NCBI GenBank assembly: GCA_963712995.1
Contig: CAVQKH010000030.1
Span: forward strand, 186,001 to 250,000
Length of the DNA: 64,000 nucleotides
Source of the DNA: GCA-003244245 sp963712995
Lineage (GTDB): Bacteria > Actinomycetota > Actinomycetes > Mycobacteriales > Pseudonocardiaceae
Direction: 5' to 3'
Part shown: in pieces, positions 53,001-61,744 of the stretch
Numbering within the stretch: position 1 is the first letter of the stretch
How the letters are laid out: each line of letters starts with the position of its first letter
Position numbers and translations under genes: made by a program
Notes under the pieces: generated by a model
Told to the model about the DNA's origin: nothing
Seen by the model: only the letters and a program-made list of their open reading frames with translations
Databases searched by the model: none

Positions 53001-53742
53001 GGTCGGCGTACCAGTCGTAGAACGACAGCATGGCTCCGCCGATGAGCGAGATGAATCGGGCTCCGGCGGCGTGGCTGACCATGGACATCGCCGGGATCGG
53101 CGAGAAGCCGGCGACCCGGTCGGGCCCGTAGCGTTTGATGGTGTGCACATGCGCGGCCGCGGCGATCTCGGCGGCCTCCCACCATTCGGCCCGGACGAAA
53201 CCACCCATCCCGCGGGCGGCCTTGTACCGGCGGGCTTTCTCGGGGTCATCGGCCACATCGGCCCAAGCCAGGACCGGATCCTTGAGCCGCTGCTTGGCTT
53301 CCCGGTACAACTCCAACAGCGTGCCGCGCACATAGGGGTAACGCACCCTGGCCGGGGAGTAGGTGTACCAGGAGAACGACGCCCCCCGCGGGCACCCGCG
53401 GGGCTCGTACTCGGGCTTGTCCGGACCGATCGAGGGGTAGTCGGTCTGCTGCGCTTCCCAGGTGATGATTCCGTCTTTGACGTAGATCTTCCACGAGCAT
53501 GACCCGGTGCAGTTCACCCCGTGCGTCGAGCGCACCACCTTGTCGTAGGCCCAGCGGTCCCGGTAGAACTCGTCGGCCGACCGGCCACCGATCTGGTGCA
53601 CCGTGCGTAGATCGGCAGAGGTCTCCCCGCGGTGGAAATGCCTACCGAAGCGCAGCAGAGAATCGGCGAAACCAGTGTCCATGCCTCCACTGTCATCTGT
53701 TATATGGGGACTGTGATTACTGGTATCGACCAAGGCTGCCAC
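50008..53742 (-). CDS. narG: Respiratory nitrate reductase alpha subunit NarG
   Basis: Catalytic molybdenum subunit (Mo-bis-MGD, 4Fe-4S) reducing nitrate to nitrite, 1244 residues from the GTG used here. The cluster ligands HGVNCTGSCSWKIYVKDG are at about residue 74-91, followed by YPSIGPDKPEYEPRGCPRGA. Further MGD-binding regions are MWGSNVPVTRTPDAHYMTEA and GQGVNGGGW-like GCQGVNGGGWAHYVGQEKCR. The N-terminus lacks a Tat RR motif, so it faces the cytosol. An ATG at 53682 would match the M. tuberculosis protein start better. Neither start has a well-spaced ribosome site. Confidence 0.97.
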   Translation of the reverse strand: MAALVDTSNHSPHITDDSGGMDTGFADSLLRFGRHFHRGETSADLRTVHQIGGRSADEFYRDRWAYDKVVRSTHGVNCTGSCSWKIYVKDGIITWEAQQTDYPSIGPDKPEYEPRGCPRGASFSWYTYSPARVRYPYVRGTLLELYREAKQRLKDPVLAWADVADDPEKARRYKAARGMGGFVRAEWWEAAEIAAAAHVHTIKRYGPDRVAGFSPIPAMSMVSHAAGARFISLIGGAMLSFYDWYADLPEASPQVFGDQTDVPESADWFDAGYLIMWGSNVPVTRTPDAHYMTEARYRGQKVIVVSPDYGDHTKFADEWLPARPGTDAALAMAMGHVILKEFFVERQTPRFTDYVKRFTDLPFLVTLDERGDGYLPGKFLTAADLGDTGEGAQSEGAQSKTVLLDAITGTAAVPNGSLGHRFTRSGEGLWNLDLQDVEPLLTLHGGSEVAEVLLPRYDSAQPGVLRRGVPTRRIAGKLVTTVFDLLLAQYGVHRPGLPGTWPTGYDDAEQPYTPAWQEPITGVPAAAAERIGREFADNAERSGGRSMILMGAGTNHWFHSDQTYRSFLALVILTGCQGVNGGGWAHYVGQEKCRPITGWSTLAFGLDWQRPPRQMQGTIYWYLATDQWRYDPFTAEVMASPLAKGRFTGRTAADNIALATRLGWMPSYPTFNRNPLDLADEAKRLGKDAAEHVVDGLTTGHLQFACEDPDAPENFPRCLTVWRANLLGSSGKGNEYFLRHLLGTDSNLQASDADGVRPAELTWHDEAPVGKLDLLLSLDFRMTSTTLFSDIVLPAATWYEKHDLSSTDMHPYVHAFSPAISPPWETKTDFEAFHRIARGFSWLAEKHLGIRQDIVAMPLMHDTADATAQPGGRVLDWRAGECEPIPGKTMPRLIVVERDYPAIGEKMAALGPLVERVGLTTKGVTVHPDAEVDYLRSVNGAIVSGRAAGRPSLAKDTHAAEAILALSGTTNGRLATEGFRTLERRTGTKLADLAAESEGKRITFADTQARPVPVITSPEWSGSETGGRRYSPFTINTERLKPWHTLTGRQHFYLDHDWMSELGEQLPIFRPPLDMTALFGEPNVGAISSNGHRSVTVRYLTPHSKWSIHSAYQDNLHMLTLSRGGQAIWMSDVDAAKIGVVDNEWIEAINRNGIVVARVIVSHRMPEGTVFMYHAQERTVGVPRTEKTGKRGGIHNALTRLMIKPTHLIGGYAQQSFALNYHGPTGNQRDEVTTIRRRSQEVIY

Positions 53743-54178
53743 CTCTTCGGGCGGTAGTTCATGTTTTGGGGGTCTAGTCCGCTTACCCTAGACGTTGGTT
53801 TCGTGTCCGTCCAAGTAGCCCGACGATACTCACATCGCCGCCTACGTTGACGGTGCGGCACGTGTAACCTGCCGTTCACATTCTGGGTCCGGGAGTGAGC
53901 GCCGGTTAGGCCTGTGACCTGCTGAAATTCGCCCAAATCGTGCGCCCTCCGAAGTTGCGGAGTGGCCTGGGTCACGAATGGAACATCGTGCCGCGCCGCA
54001 CAATTTCCGGCTATTTTACATATTGTAACACGACAGTTACGTCACGCCAAGTGATCGATAAGCCCATCGATCGTCATGGTATCACCACGTCGGGCTCCGG
54101 GGAAGATTCGCAGCTGCATCTGGAAAAAGGGGGGATTTGTGAATCGATCTTCCTGTATTGCCTCGCGGATTTTGTCAA
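53743..54178. promoter_or_regulatory. narG upstream region with palindromes
   Basis: About 435 bases without a gene, holding the narGHJI promoter (leftward). GTCTAG and CTAGAC flank a 10-base centre at 53772-53793. TTACATATTGTAA at 54016-54028 is a perfect 5+3+5 palindrome of the kind bound by dimeric regulators, in an AT-rich patch. An oxygen or nitrate-responsive regulator is plausible, but the FNR/CRP consensus is not matched. Confidence 0.45.
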
Positions 54179-54472
54179 TCAATGGTGGCGAGCGTGGTAG
54201 CGGCACATCGGGACTCGCCCTCCTTCGGTGAACACGCCCTCTGCGCGGAGCCGGCTCAGTTGCTCCGTGGCGAGGTGTGGCGCGGGGGTGCCGTCGGCGC
54301 GCAGCACCCGGTGCCACGGGAGGTCGTGACCATCCTCGGCGAGGATCCGGCCCACCAGCCTGGCCCGGCCTGGCAGTCCGGCTTGGGCTGCGACGTCCCC
54401 GTAGGCCAGCACGCGGCCCACCGGGATGGCCGCGACTGCGCTGCGCACCCGCTCGACGCTCTCGAGGTCCAT
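54179..54472 (-). CDS. Alkyltransferase-like (ATL) DNA-repair protein
   Basis: A 97-residue MGMT-like protein lacking methyltransferase activity. It has VGRVLAYGDVAAQAGLPGRA, RLVGRILAEDGHDLPWHRVL and HLATEQLSRLRAEGVF. The alkyl-accepting PCHRV motif reads PWHRV: tryptophan replaces the reactive cysteine, the hallmark of ATL proteins. These bind O6-alkylguanine and hand it to nucleotide excision repair. Its position beside adnAB matches Rv3204 in M. tuberculosis. Confidence 0.93.
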   Translation of the reverse strand: MDLESVERVRSAVAAIPVGRVLAYGDVAAQAGLPGRARLVGRILAEDGHDLPWHRVLRADGTPAPHLATEQLSRLRAEGVFTEGGRVPMCRYHARHH

Positions 54473-54584
54473 CGCCGGTCATTCTCCACGTTCACCGACG
54501 CCGACAAGACGGCTCTCACCCAACTCAAACGACGTGACCCGCAACCTCCGCCCCCGCCGCAGGTTGTCGGAGCGTCATGGTTGC

Positions 54585-57500
54585 ATGCGCAGCGTGTCCA
54601 TCCTGGTTCGTTCCGTGACCACCGCGCATCGCATCTCGTGGGGGCCTGCGGCCCGCCGGGTGCTGGAGCACACCGGCGGGCCGCTGCGGGTGCTGGGCGG
54701 CCCGGGTACCGGCAAGACCACGCTCGTGGCGCACACCGTCGCCGATCGGGTGCGTCGCGGGGTGGATCCCGAGCGGGTGCTGGTGCTCACCTCCAGCCGC
54801 CGAGCAGCAGCGCAGCTGCGGGAACGCATCGTCGAGCGGCTCGTGGCCGGTGGTGTCACGCCCACCGTGCGCGACCCGCTGGTGCGCACCGTGCACTCCT
54901 ACGCCTTCTCCGTGCTCCGGCTGCAGGCGTCGCTGCAGGATGTACCGCCGCCCCGGTTGCTCTCCAGTCCCGAGCAGGACGTGGTGATCCGGGAGCTGCT
55001 CGCGGGCGAGCTCCAGGCCGGCGGGCGGGGCTGGCCGCTGCGGCTGCGGCCGGCACTGGGCCTGCCGGCTTTCGCCACCCAGCTGCGGGACCTGCTGATG
55101 CGCGCCGCGGAACGTGGCCTGGCGCCGGAGGACCTCATCGCCCTGGGCCGGCGCAGCGGGCGGGACGAGTGGGTGGCGGCGGGGCGGTTCTTTCGCGACT
55201 ACGAGCAGGTGATGCTGCTGCGCGGATCGGTGGGCACCGCCACGCCGCAAGCGACCGCGCCGGCGCTGGACGCCGCCGAGCTGGTGTCCGCAGCGTTGCT
55301 GGTGCTCGACACCGACGCCGAGGTGTTGCGCCGGGAGCGCGACCGGGTGCGCCACCTGATCGTCGACGATGCCCAGCACCTCGACCCGTTGCAGGCCGCC
55401 CTGGTGACCAGGCTCGGTGCCGGCGCGCACGAGCTGCTGGCATTCGGTGATCCGGACCAGACCATCTTCTCCTTCCGCGGCGCTGACCCCGGGCTGCTCA
55501 CCACCGGAGAGTCCGTGGTGGTGCGGCTGCGCACCGACCATCGGATGGCCCCGGCGGTGCGGGCCGCGGTATCCCGGCTCGCCAGCCGGCTGCCCGGCCT
55601 GCGCATCGAGCAGCACGGGCCGGTGGAGGAGCAGCTGGGTGGGCAGGTCAGCATCCGGGTGTTCGGCTCCGCGGCAGCCGAGGCGTCCTGGGTGGCCGAT
55701 CAGCTCCGCCGCGCTCATCTCCTGGACGGGGTGGCCTGGTCGGACATGGCGGTGCTGGTGCGCTCCACGACGCGGGCCCTGCCGGTGCTGCGCCGGGCAC
55801 TGCTGGCGGTGGGGGTGCCGGTGGCGGTGCCCCGTGAGGAGCTGCCGGTGGCCCACCAGGGCGCGGTCCAGCCGTTGCTGGCAGTGCTGCGCTGCGCGGC
55901 ACGCCCAGCCGCCCTCGATGAGGAGACCGCGGCCGCGCTGCTCACCTCCCCCCTGGGCGGGGCCGACCCGTTGGGTTTACGCAGGCTGCGTCGGGAGCTG
56001 CGCCGCCGCGAGCTCGCCGCGGGGGGCACCAGGACCAGTGGCGTACTGCTCGTCGAGATGCTGCGCTGCGACGCGCAACTCGACGGGCTGGACGACCACG
56101 GGCTGGACGACCACGGGCTGGACGAGCGGAGCACGGCACCGGCCAGGAGGCTCGCCGGGTTGCTGAGCGCCGCCACCAGCGCGGCGCAGCGCGGCGACAC
56201 CGCAGAAGAGGTGCTCTGGCAGGTCTGGCAGGCCAGCGGGCTCGAACAGCGCTGGTCCACCGCCTCGGCCCGCGGCGGACCGATCGGTGCGCAGGCTGAT
56301 CGGGACCTCGACGCGGTGGTCGCGCTCTTCGATGCCGCCGCCCGCTACGCCGACCGGCTGCCCGGCGCCGACGGCGGTCCAGCCGGGGTGCTCGGCTTCT
56401 GCGACTACCTCGCGCAGCAGCAGATACCCGGCGACTCACTGGCTGCGCGCTCGCCGCAGGGTGACGCGGTCGCGGTGCTCACCGTGCACGCCGCGGCCGG
56501 CCGGGAGTGGTCCCTGGTGGCCGTGCCCGGAGTGCAGGAGGGCAGCTGGCCGGACCTGCGGCTGCGCGGTTCCCTGCTCGGGGTGGAGCACCTGGTCGAC
56601 CTCACCGCGGGTGTCGAGGCGGACACCGTCTCGCGCACCGCGCCGCTGCTGGCCGAAGAGCGGCGATTGCTGCTGGTGGCTCTGAGCCGGGCCCGGCAGC
56701 GGGCCCTGGTCAGCGCGGTGCGTGGGGAGGACGAGCAGCCCTCCCGGTTCCTCGATGAGCTGGCGGACACCGATGCGTCGGCGAACACCGGCAGCTCGGT
56801 GCGCGAGCAAGGCCAGGCCGTCCGGGAGCGGGGGCTCAGCCTGCCCGAGCTCCTCGCCGAGCTACGTCGGGTGTGCTGCGACCCGGCCGAGAGCGGCCCG
56901 CGGCGGCGCAGCGCCGCCGCGGGCCTGGCGCAGCTGGCGCAGGCCGGTGTTCCCGGTGCCCACCCCGATTCCTGGTACGGGCTGGCCCCGCCGTCGAGCC
57001 GATCCCCGCTGCGGGTGCTGGGAACGCCGGCCAGGGTGTCACCGTCGCTGGTGGAGCTGGTGTCGAGCTGCCCGTTGCGCTGGTTGCTCACCCGGCACGG
57101 TGGCGAGGACGTCCGGGCGCTGGCCGCGGTCACCGGGTCGCTGGTGCACAAGTTGGTCCAGGAGGTGGCGGCCGGTGCCACCGAGGCGCAGCTCGAGGAG
57201 GCGCTGGCGCAGGCCTGGGCCGGTGTCGACGCGGGCGCCCCGTGGTATTCCCGCGCCGAGCAGCAACGGGTTCGCCAGATGGTCGAGATGTTCCGCTGCT
57301 GGTGGCGCGACAGCCGCGGCGAGCTCACTGAGGTCGGCTGCGAGCAGGACATCGAAGTGGCGCTCCCGCCGGCCGATAGTGCTGCCGGCGACCCGGCGGT
57401 GCTGCTGCGCGGGCGGGTGGACCGTTTGGAGCGCGACCGGCACGGCCGGCCGGTGATCGTCGATGTGAAGAGCAGCAAGACCCCGGTCAGCAAGCAGGCC

Positions 57501-57812
57501 GCTGAGGACCACGCGCAGCTGGCCATATACCAGCTCGCCGCCGCGCATGGTGCCTTCACCGAACACGGTCTGGTCGCCGAACCGGGTGGGGCCTGCATCG
57601 TGCAGGTCTCCGCGCGCAGCGCCGCGTCTGTGCAGCGCGATCAGCAGCCGTTGGACGAGCCCGCGCTGGCGCGCTGGCGCGGTGTGGTGCGGGAGGCGGC
57701 TCGGCGGACCGCGGGGCCGGAGTTCGTCGCCATCGACAACGGCGACTGCACCCGGTGCCCCTCGAAGATCGCGTGCCCGCTGCACGACGCAGGCAGGCAG
57801 GTGACGGAATGA
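54585..57812 (+). CDS. adnA: Helicase-nuclease subunit AdnA
   Basis: One half of the AdnAB double-strand-break resection machine, about 1075 residues. The UvrD-like motor has Walker A VLGGPGTGKTTLVAHTVADR and an atypical motif II LIVDDAQHLDPLQA. Motif III-like FGDPDQTIFSFRGADPG and late motifs VLTVHAAAGREWSLVAVPGV follow. The C-terminal nuclease has GRVDRLERDRHGRPVIVDVK and SSKTP, with cluster cysteines (VSSCPLRWLL, then CTRCPSKIACPLH). A small in-frame repeat (GLDDH twice, near 56090) is unusual. The stop overlaps adnB by ATGA. A GTG three codons in is an alternative start. Matches Rv3202c. Confidence 0.94.
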   Translation: MRSVSILVRSVTTAHRISWGPAARRVLEHTGGPLRVLGGPGTGKTTLVAHTVADRVRRGVDPERVLVLTSSRRAAAQLRERIVERLVAGGVTPTVRDPLVRTVHSYAFSVLRLQASLQDVPPPRLLSSPEQDVVIRELLAGELQAGGRGWPLRLRPALGLPAFATQLRDLLMRAAERGLAPEDLIALGRRSGRDEWVAAGRFFRDYEQVMLLRGSVGTATPQATAPALDAAELVSAALLVLDTDAEVLRRERDRVRHLIVDDAQHLDPLQAALVTRLGAGAHELLAFGDPDQTIFSFRGADPGLLTTGESVVVRLRTDHRMAPAVRAAVSRLASRLPGLRIEQHGPVEEQLGGQVSIRVFGSAAAEASWVADQLRRAHLLDGVAWSDMAVLVRSTTRALPVLRRALLAVGVPVAVPREELPVAHQGAVQPLLAVLRCAARPAALDEETAAALLTSPLGGADPLGLRRLRRELRRRELAAGGTRTSGVLLVEMLRCDAQLDGLDDHGLDDHGLDERSTAPARRLAGLLSAATSAAQRGDTAEEVLWQVWQASGLEQRWSTASARGGPIGAQADRDLDAVVALFDAAARYADRLPGADGGPAGVLGFCDYLAQQQIPGDSLAARSPQGDAVAVLTVHAAAGREWSLVAVPGVQEGSWPDLRLRGSLLGVEHLVDLTAGVEADTVSRTAPLLAEERRLLLVALSRARQRALVSAVRGEDEQPSRFLDELADTDASANTGSSVREQGQAVRERGLSLPELLAELRRVCCDPAESGPRRRSAAAGLAQLAQAGVPGAHPDSWYGLAPPSSRSPLRVLGTPARVSPSLVELVSSCPLRWLLTRHGGEDVRALAAVTGSLVHKLVQEVAAGATEAQLEEALAQAWAGVDAGAPWYSRAEQQRVRQMVEMFRCWWRDSRGELTEVGCEQDIEVALPPADSAAGDPAVLLRGRVDRLERDRHGRPVIVDVKSSKTPVSKQAAEDHAQLAIYQLAAAHGAFTEHGLVAEPGGACIVQVSARSAASVQRDQQPLDEPALARWRGVVREAARRTAGPEFVAIDNGDCTRCPSKIACPLHDAGRQVTE

Positions 57813-60800
57813 CCGCGGCGCCGGGCGATCGTGGGCTGCCCCCCGGCTGGATAGGCCCCGTCGAGCTCGCGGCCGAGCTCGGTACCCCACCCCCCACCGC
57901 GGAGCAGGCCGATGTCATCGCCGCCGACCCCGGCAAGCCGACCCTCGTGGTCGCCGGGGCCGGATCCGGCAAGACCGAGACGATGGCGGCCCGGGTCGTG
58001 TGGCTGGTCGCCAACGGCTGCGTTACCCCCGAGGGGGTGCTCGGCCTGACCTTCACCCGCAAGGCCGCCCAGCAGCTCGCCGAGCGGGTCCGGACCCGGT
58101 TGCGCCGTCTGGCCGGCTCGCCGGTGCTCGACCGGCTCGACCCCACCGGGCAGCGCCGGGCCGCGGTGCTCGACGGTGAGGCCACCGTGCTGACCTACCA
58201 CGCCTACGCCGGCCGTCTGGTCACCGAGCACGCGCTGCGGCTGCCCACCGACCCGGGGGCCCGGCTGCTCACCGAGACCGGCGCCTGGCAGCTCGCGCAC
58301 CGGGTGACCGCCGGCTGGGAACCGGACCTCGACCTGGACGGGAAGGTGCCGCGCACGGTCACCGGTTGGTTGCTCGGGCTGGCCGGGCAGCTCGCGGAGC
58401 ATCTGTGCGAGCCGGACCAACTGCGGGAATACACCGAAGAGATGATCACTACGTTGGTCGGTGCGGCGCCCGGTCCCCGCCAGCGGGGCCCGCTGCGCGC
58501 CGACCTCAAACCAGTACTGGAGGCTCAGCGCTCGCGGCTGGCGATGCTGCCGTTGGTGCAGCGTCACATCGAGCTCAAACGTCGCGAGGCGGTGTTCGAC
58601 TTCGGTGACCAGATGAGCGTGGCGGCCACGCTGGCGCGCGACCATCCGGAGGTCGGGGCCGCCGAACGGACTCGGTTCGGTGCCGTGCTGCTCGATGAGT
58701 ACCAGGACACCGGGCACGGCCAGCGGGTGCTGTTGCGGTCGTTGTTCGGCGCTGCCGCGCTGCCGGTGACCGCGGTCGGTGATCCCTGCCAGTCGATCTA
58801 TGGCTGGCGCGGTGCGTCAGCGGCCAACCTCCCGCGGTTTTGTACCGACTTCCCGCACCCGGATGGAACCCCGGCGCGCACCCGCGGGCTGCTCACCAGC
58901 TTCCGCAACCCACCCAAGGTGCTCGCGGTGGCGAACGCGGTCTCCGGTGAGCTTCGCGGACCGGCGGTGCAGGTCGGCGAGTTGCGGTGCCGGGACGGTG
59001 CCTCCTCCGGCGAGGTCCGCTGCGCGCTGTTGCCCGACGTGCGTGCCGAGGTCAGTTGGGTGGCAGGTGCCATCGCGCAGCGCTGGCACTCGGCAGTGGC
59101 GCAGCGAGGTGTCCCGTGCACCGCCGCGGTGCTGGTGCGCCGCCGCGCGGACATGGCGGCGCTGGCCGCTGCGCTGCGGGCCTGCGAGGTTCCCGTCGAG
59201 GTGGTCGGCTTGGGCGGGTTGCTGGACACGCCGGAGGTCCGTGACCTGGTGAGCGTGCTGCGGTTACTCGTCGATCCACTCGCCGGCACCGCCGCGGCGC
59301 GGCTGCTCACCGGCGCACGGTGGCGGATCGGCGCGGCCGACCTGGCCGCATTGTGGAGCCGGGCCCGGGAGTTCGATCTTCCCGAGGAGTCCTCCGCGGC
59401 AGCTGCTGAGGCGGCGGGGCTGGTGGACGCGCTGGATTCCCCGGGCGACCCGGCACGCTACTCCGAGCAGGGCTACCGGCGGTTGTGCACGCTGGCCGCC
59501 GAGTTGCAGGCGCTGCGGCGCCGGATCGCGGTACCGCTGACCGATCTGGTGGCCGACGTCGAGCGCACCCTGCTGCTGGACACCGAGTCGCTGATCCGTC
59601 CCGGGCCCGCCGGCCGGGCCCATCTCGATGCCTTCGCCGATGTGGTTGCGGACTTCGCCGCAGCCAGCCCGCTGGCGGGTCTGCCCGCGCTGCTGGATTA
59701 CCTGGGAACCGCGCAGGACACCGAGGATGGTCTCGAACCGGGTGAGGTCGAGGTGGCCGCTGACCGGGTGCAGATCCTCACCGTGCACGCCGCCAAAGGC
59801 CTGGAGTGGCAGGTGGTGGCCGTCCCGCACCTGGTCGATGGGGTGTTTCCCGCGGCCAAGAAGAGCTCGTCGTGGCTACGGACGGTCACCGAAGTTCCGG
59901 TCGCTCTGCGCGGCGACCGCGCTGACCTGCCCGCTTTCGCGCTGCCGGCAGGCGCTGACCAGAAAGAGCTCGCGGAGGCACTCTCGGCGCACGAGGCGGC
60001 CTTCGACGCCCGGAGATTGACCGAGGAACGCCGGTTGCTCTACGTCGCGCTCACCCGCGCCGAGCAGACCCTACTGGTCAGCGGCCATCATTGGGGCGAG
60101 GCCGGGAGCACACCCCGGTCACCCTCGACGTTCCTCACCGAGATCCGTGATGCCGGTGGGTGTGTGGTCGATCAGTGGGCTGGTGCGCCCGGCGAGGGTG
60201 AGCCCAACCCGCTGGACACCGCACCGCGGCAGCTGCCCTGGCCGGTCGACCCGCTCGGCCCTCGCCGGGAGGCCGTGGCCGAGGGCGCCCAACTGGTGCG
60301 CGACGCGCTGGCCGGTGGGCTTGCACCGGCGTGCGAGGCGCAGGGCTGGCAGCGTGAGATCGATGTGCTGCTCGCCGAGCGGGACGCCCGCCGTGCTCCG
60401 CAACGGGTCGTGCTGCCCGCGCATGTGTCGGTGAGCCAGCTCGTGGAGCTCGCCGAGGATCCATCAGCGTTGGCCGCCCAGCTGCGTCGGCCGCTGCCGT
60501 TCGCCCCGAACCCGATGGCGCGTCGCGGTACCGCGTTCCACGCGTGGCTGGAGCGCCGGTTCGGTTCCACCCGGCTGATCGATCACGATGAGTTGCCGGG
60601 TGCAGCCGACGCCTCGGCCGCCCCGGATACCGAACTCGGACCGCTGCAGGAGGCGTTCCTCGCCAGCGAATGGGCAGGGCGTGGCCCGCACGATGTCGAG
60701 GTCCCCTTCGAGACCGTGTTCGACGGGGTGGGCGTGCGTGGCCGGATGGATGCGGTGTTCGCCGACCCTGATGGTGGCTGGACCGTGGTCGACTGGAAGA

Positions 60801-61006
60801 CAGGGAAGGTGCCCGACGAGGTCCCGCACGCGGTGAACGTGCAACTCGCGGCGTACCGGCTGGCCTGGTCGGCTTTGTCCGGTGCGCCGCTGAGCAGCGT
60901 GCGAGCGGCATTCCACTATGTCCGCGCCAACCGTACCGTGCGACCCACCGATCTGCTCGACGCCGAGGGCTTGCGGGATCTGCTGCGCAGTATCCCTATG
61001 GGCTGA
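57809..61006 (+). CDS. adnB: Helicase-nuclease subunit AdnB
   Basis: Partner subunit of 1065 residues with the main helicase motor. Motif I is LVVAGAGSGKTETMAARVVW, Ia GLTFTRKAAQQLAERVRTRL, II LLDEYQDTGHGQRVLLRS, III VGDPCQSIYGWRGASAANLP, V/VI VQILTVHAAKGLEWQVVAVP and RLLYVALTRAEQTLLVSG. The C-terminal RecB-type nuclease reads GRMDAVFADPDGGWTVVDWK then TGKVPDEV. Translationally coupled to adnA, as in mycobacteria (Rv3201c). It unwinds and degrades broken ends to start recombination. Confidence 0.95.
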   Translation: MTAAPGDRGLPPGWIGPVELAAELGTPPPTAEQADVIAADPGKPTLVVAGAGSGKTETMAARVVWLVANGCVTPEGVLGLTFTRKAAQQLAERVRTRLRRLAGSPVLDRLDPTGQRRAAVLDGEATVLTYHAYAGRLVTEHALRLPTDPGARLLTETGAWQLAHRVTAGWEPDLDLDGKVPRTVTGWLLGLAGQLAEHLCEPDQLREYTEEMITTLVGAAPGPRQRGPLRADLKPVLEAQRSRLAMLPLVQRHIELKRREAVFDFGDQMSVAATLARDHPEVGAAERTRFGAVLLDEYQDTGHGQRVLLRSLFGAAALPVTAVGDPCQSIYGWRGASAANLPRFCTDFPHPDGTPARTRGLLTSFRNPPKVLAVANAVSGELRGPAVQVGELRCRDGASSGEVRCALLPDVRAEVSWVAGAIAQRWHSAVAQRGVPCTAAVLVRRRADMAALAAALRACEVPVEVVGLGGLLDTPEVRDLVSVLRLLVDPLAGTAAARLLTGARWRIGAADLAALWSRAREFDLPEESSAAAAEAAGLVDALDSPGDPARYSEQGYRRLCTLAAELQALRRRIAVPLTDLVADVERTLLLDTESLIRPGPAGRAHLDAFADVVADFAAASPLAGLPALLDYLGTAQDTEDGLEPGEVEVAADRVQILTVHAAKGLEWQVVAVPHLVDGVFPAAKKSSSWLRTVTEVPVALRGDRADLPAFALPAGADQKELAEALSAHEAAFDARRLTEERRLLYVALTRAEQTLLVSGHHWGEAGSTPRSPSTFLTEIRDAGGCVVDQWAGAPGEGEPNPLDTAPRQLPWPVDPLGPRREAVAEGAQLVRDALAGGLAPACEAQGWQREIDVLLAERDARRAPQRVVLPAHVSVSQLVELAEDPSALAAQLRRPLPFAPNPMARRGTAFHAWLERRFGSTRLIDHDELPGAADASAAPDTELGPLQEAFLASEWAGRGPHDVEVPFETVFDGVGVRGRMDAVFADPDGGWTVVDWKTGKVPDEVPHAVNVQLAAYRLAWSALSGAPLSSVRAAFHYVRANRTVRPTDLLDAEGLRDLLRSIPMG

Positions 61007-61037
61007 TCGCGAGCTTGCTAGGTAGTCGATCTGAGTA

Positions 61038-61172
61038 TTTACGTGTGACTACCGATTGCCGTTCGGCCTTGTTCCTCGGCAGGGTATGTGATGCTGAATC
61101 GGCAATGCTACCGATGAGGTGATTTTCTATGCCCGGGACCACCGGGATTCACCTTTCCTAGGGGGGAACTTG
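61038..61172 (+). promoter_or_regulatory. Conserved leader of glycine-rich gene 1
   Basis: Starts TTTACGTGTGACTACCGATT and ends at the ribosome site. It contains the hairpin ATCGG(61098-61102)/CCGAT(61111-61115) and a second, CCCGG(61132-61136)/CCGGG(61142-61146). ACCTTTCCTAGGGGGGAAC leads to the ATG. The same arrangement precedes all five genes. The AT-rich first block may be the promoter or an operator. Confidence 0.75.
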
Positions 61173-61508
61173 ATGTCGGATGTACTGAGTTTTGCGGAGG
61201 TCGATGGGCAGCGTGTGGAGCTGCTGCCGGCGCGGACTGTCCTGTCCGTGTTCAGCATGGATGCCACCGGTGGCCCACACGGTGGCGATACCGGTGCCGG
61301 CGGTCCCGGCGGCACCGGCGCTCCCGCCGGCGCGGGCAGCGGTGAGGCGTTGTTCTGGTACCCCGTCTTCTACACCGAGGGTGACGTGACCAACACGCTC
61401 ACCGGTGGTGTCGGCGGCGCCACCAGCGCCGACGGTGGTGCTACTACTGGCGGTGCCGCTACCGGTGCCGCTCCCGCTACTGGTGCCGCTCCCGCTCCCA
61501 TGGGCTGA
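61173..61508 (+). CDS. Glycine-rich small protein, array member 1 (divergent)
   Basis: 111 residues. The conserved N-terminus reads MSDVLSFAEVDGQRVELLPA then RTVLSVFS. The body is Gly/Ala/Thr-rich and has a unique aromatic stretch ALFWYPVFYTEGDVTNTLTG where other members have GINLINLNLFGDQ. The tail is ATGAAPATGAAPAPMG. It has no signal peptide and no cysteine. Strong G-rich ribosome site. It seems the most diverged copy, 166 bases after adnB. The family is not recognised. Confidence 0.8.
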   Translation: MSDVLSFAEVDGQRVELLPARTVLSVFSMDATGGPHGGDTGAGGPGGTGAPAGAGSGEALFWYPVFYTEGDVTNTLTGGVGGATSADGGATTGGAATGAAPATGAAPAPMG

Positions 61509-61566
61509 TCTGGTCCAGCGCGACGAACCCAACTCACGTGATCACGTTATCGCGTGACGTGGGAAT

Positions 61567-61610
61567 ACAGAACGGGTGGGGTGGCCGCACGGCCACCCCA
61601 CCCGTTCTGT
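61567..61610 (+). terminator. Hairpin terminator after array gene 1
   Basis: A perfect 20-bp stem with a 4-base loop (left arm ACAGAACGGGTGGGGTGGCC, right arm its exact complement). It lies 58 bases after the stop. No T tract follows. It is the strongest hairpin in the array. Confidence 0.85.
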
Positions 61611-61744
61611 CGCATGTGGAGTAAGTACTGCCGCGGTAGGTACCAGACGTGGCGAAATACGCGGACCGGCGTTGCCGTCTACGTGTTTCAAAAAATTACG
61701 ATCGCTGTCGATGTTCACGGGTATAAGTAGTCGAGCAAGGTGAA

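Noticed and set aside
54042..54482. Long minus frame overlapping the ATL gene
   Set aside because: Arg/Pro-rich shadow of the ATL gene, which itself has all family motifs in another frame.
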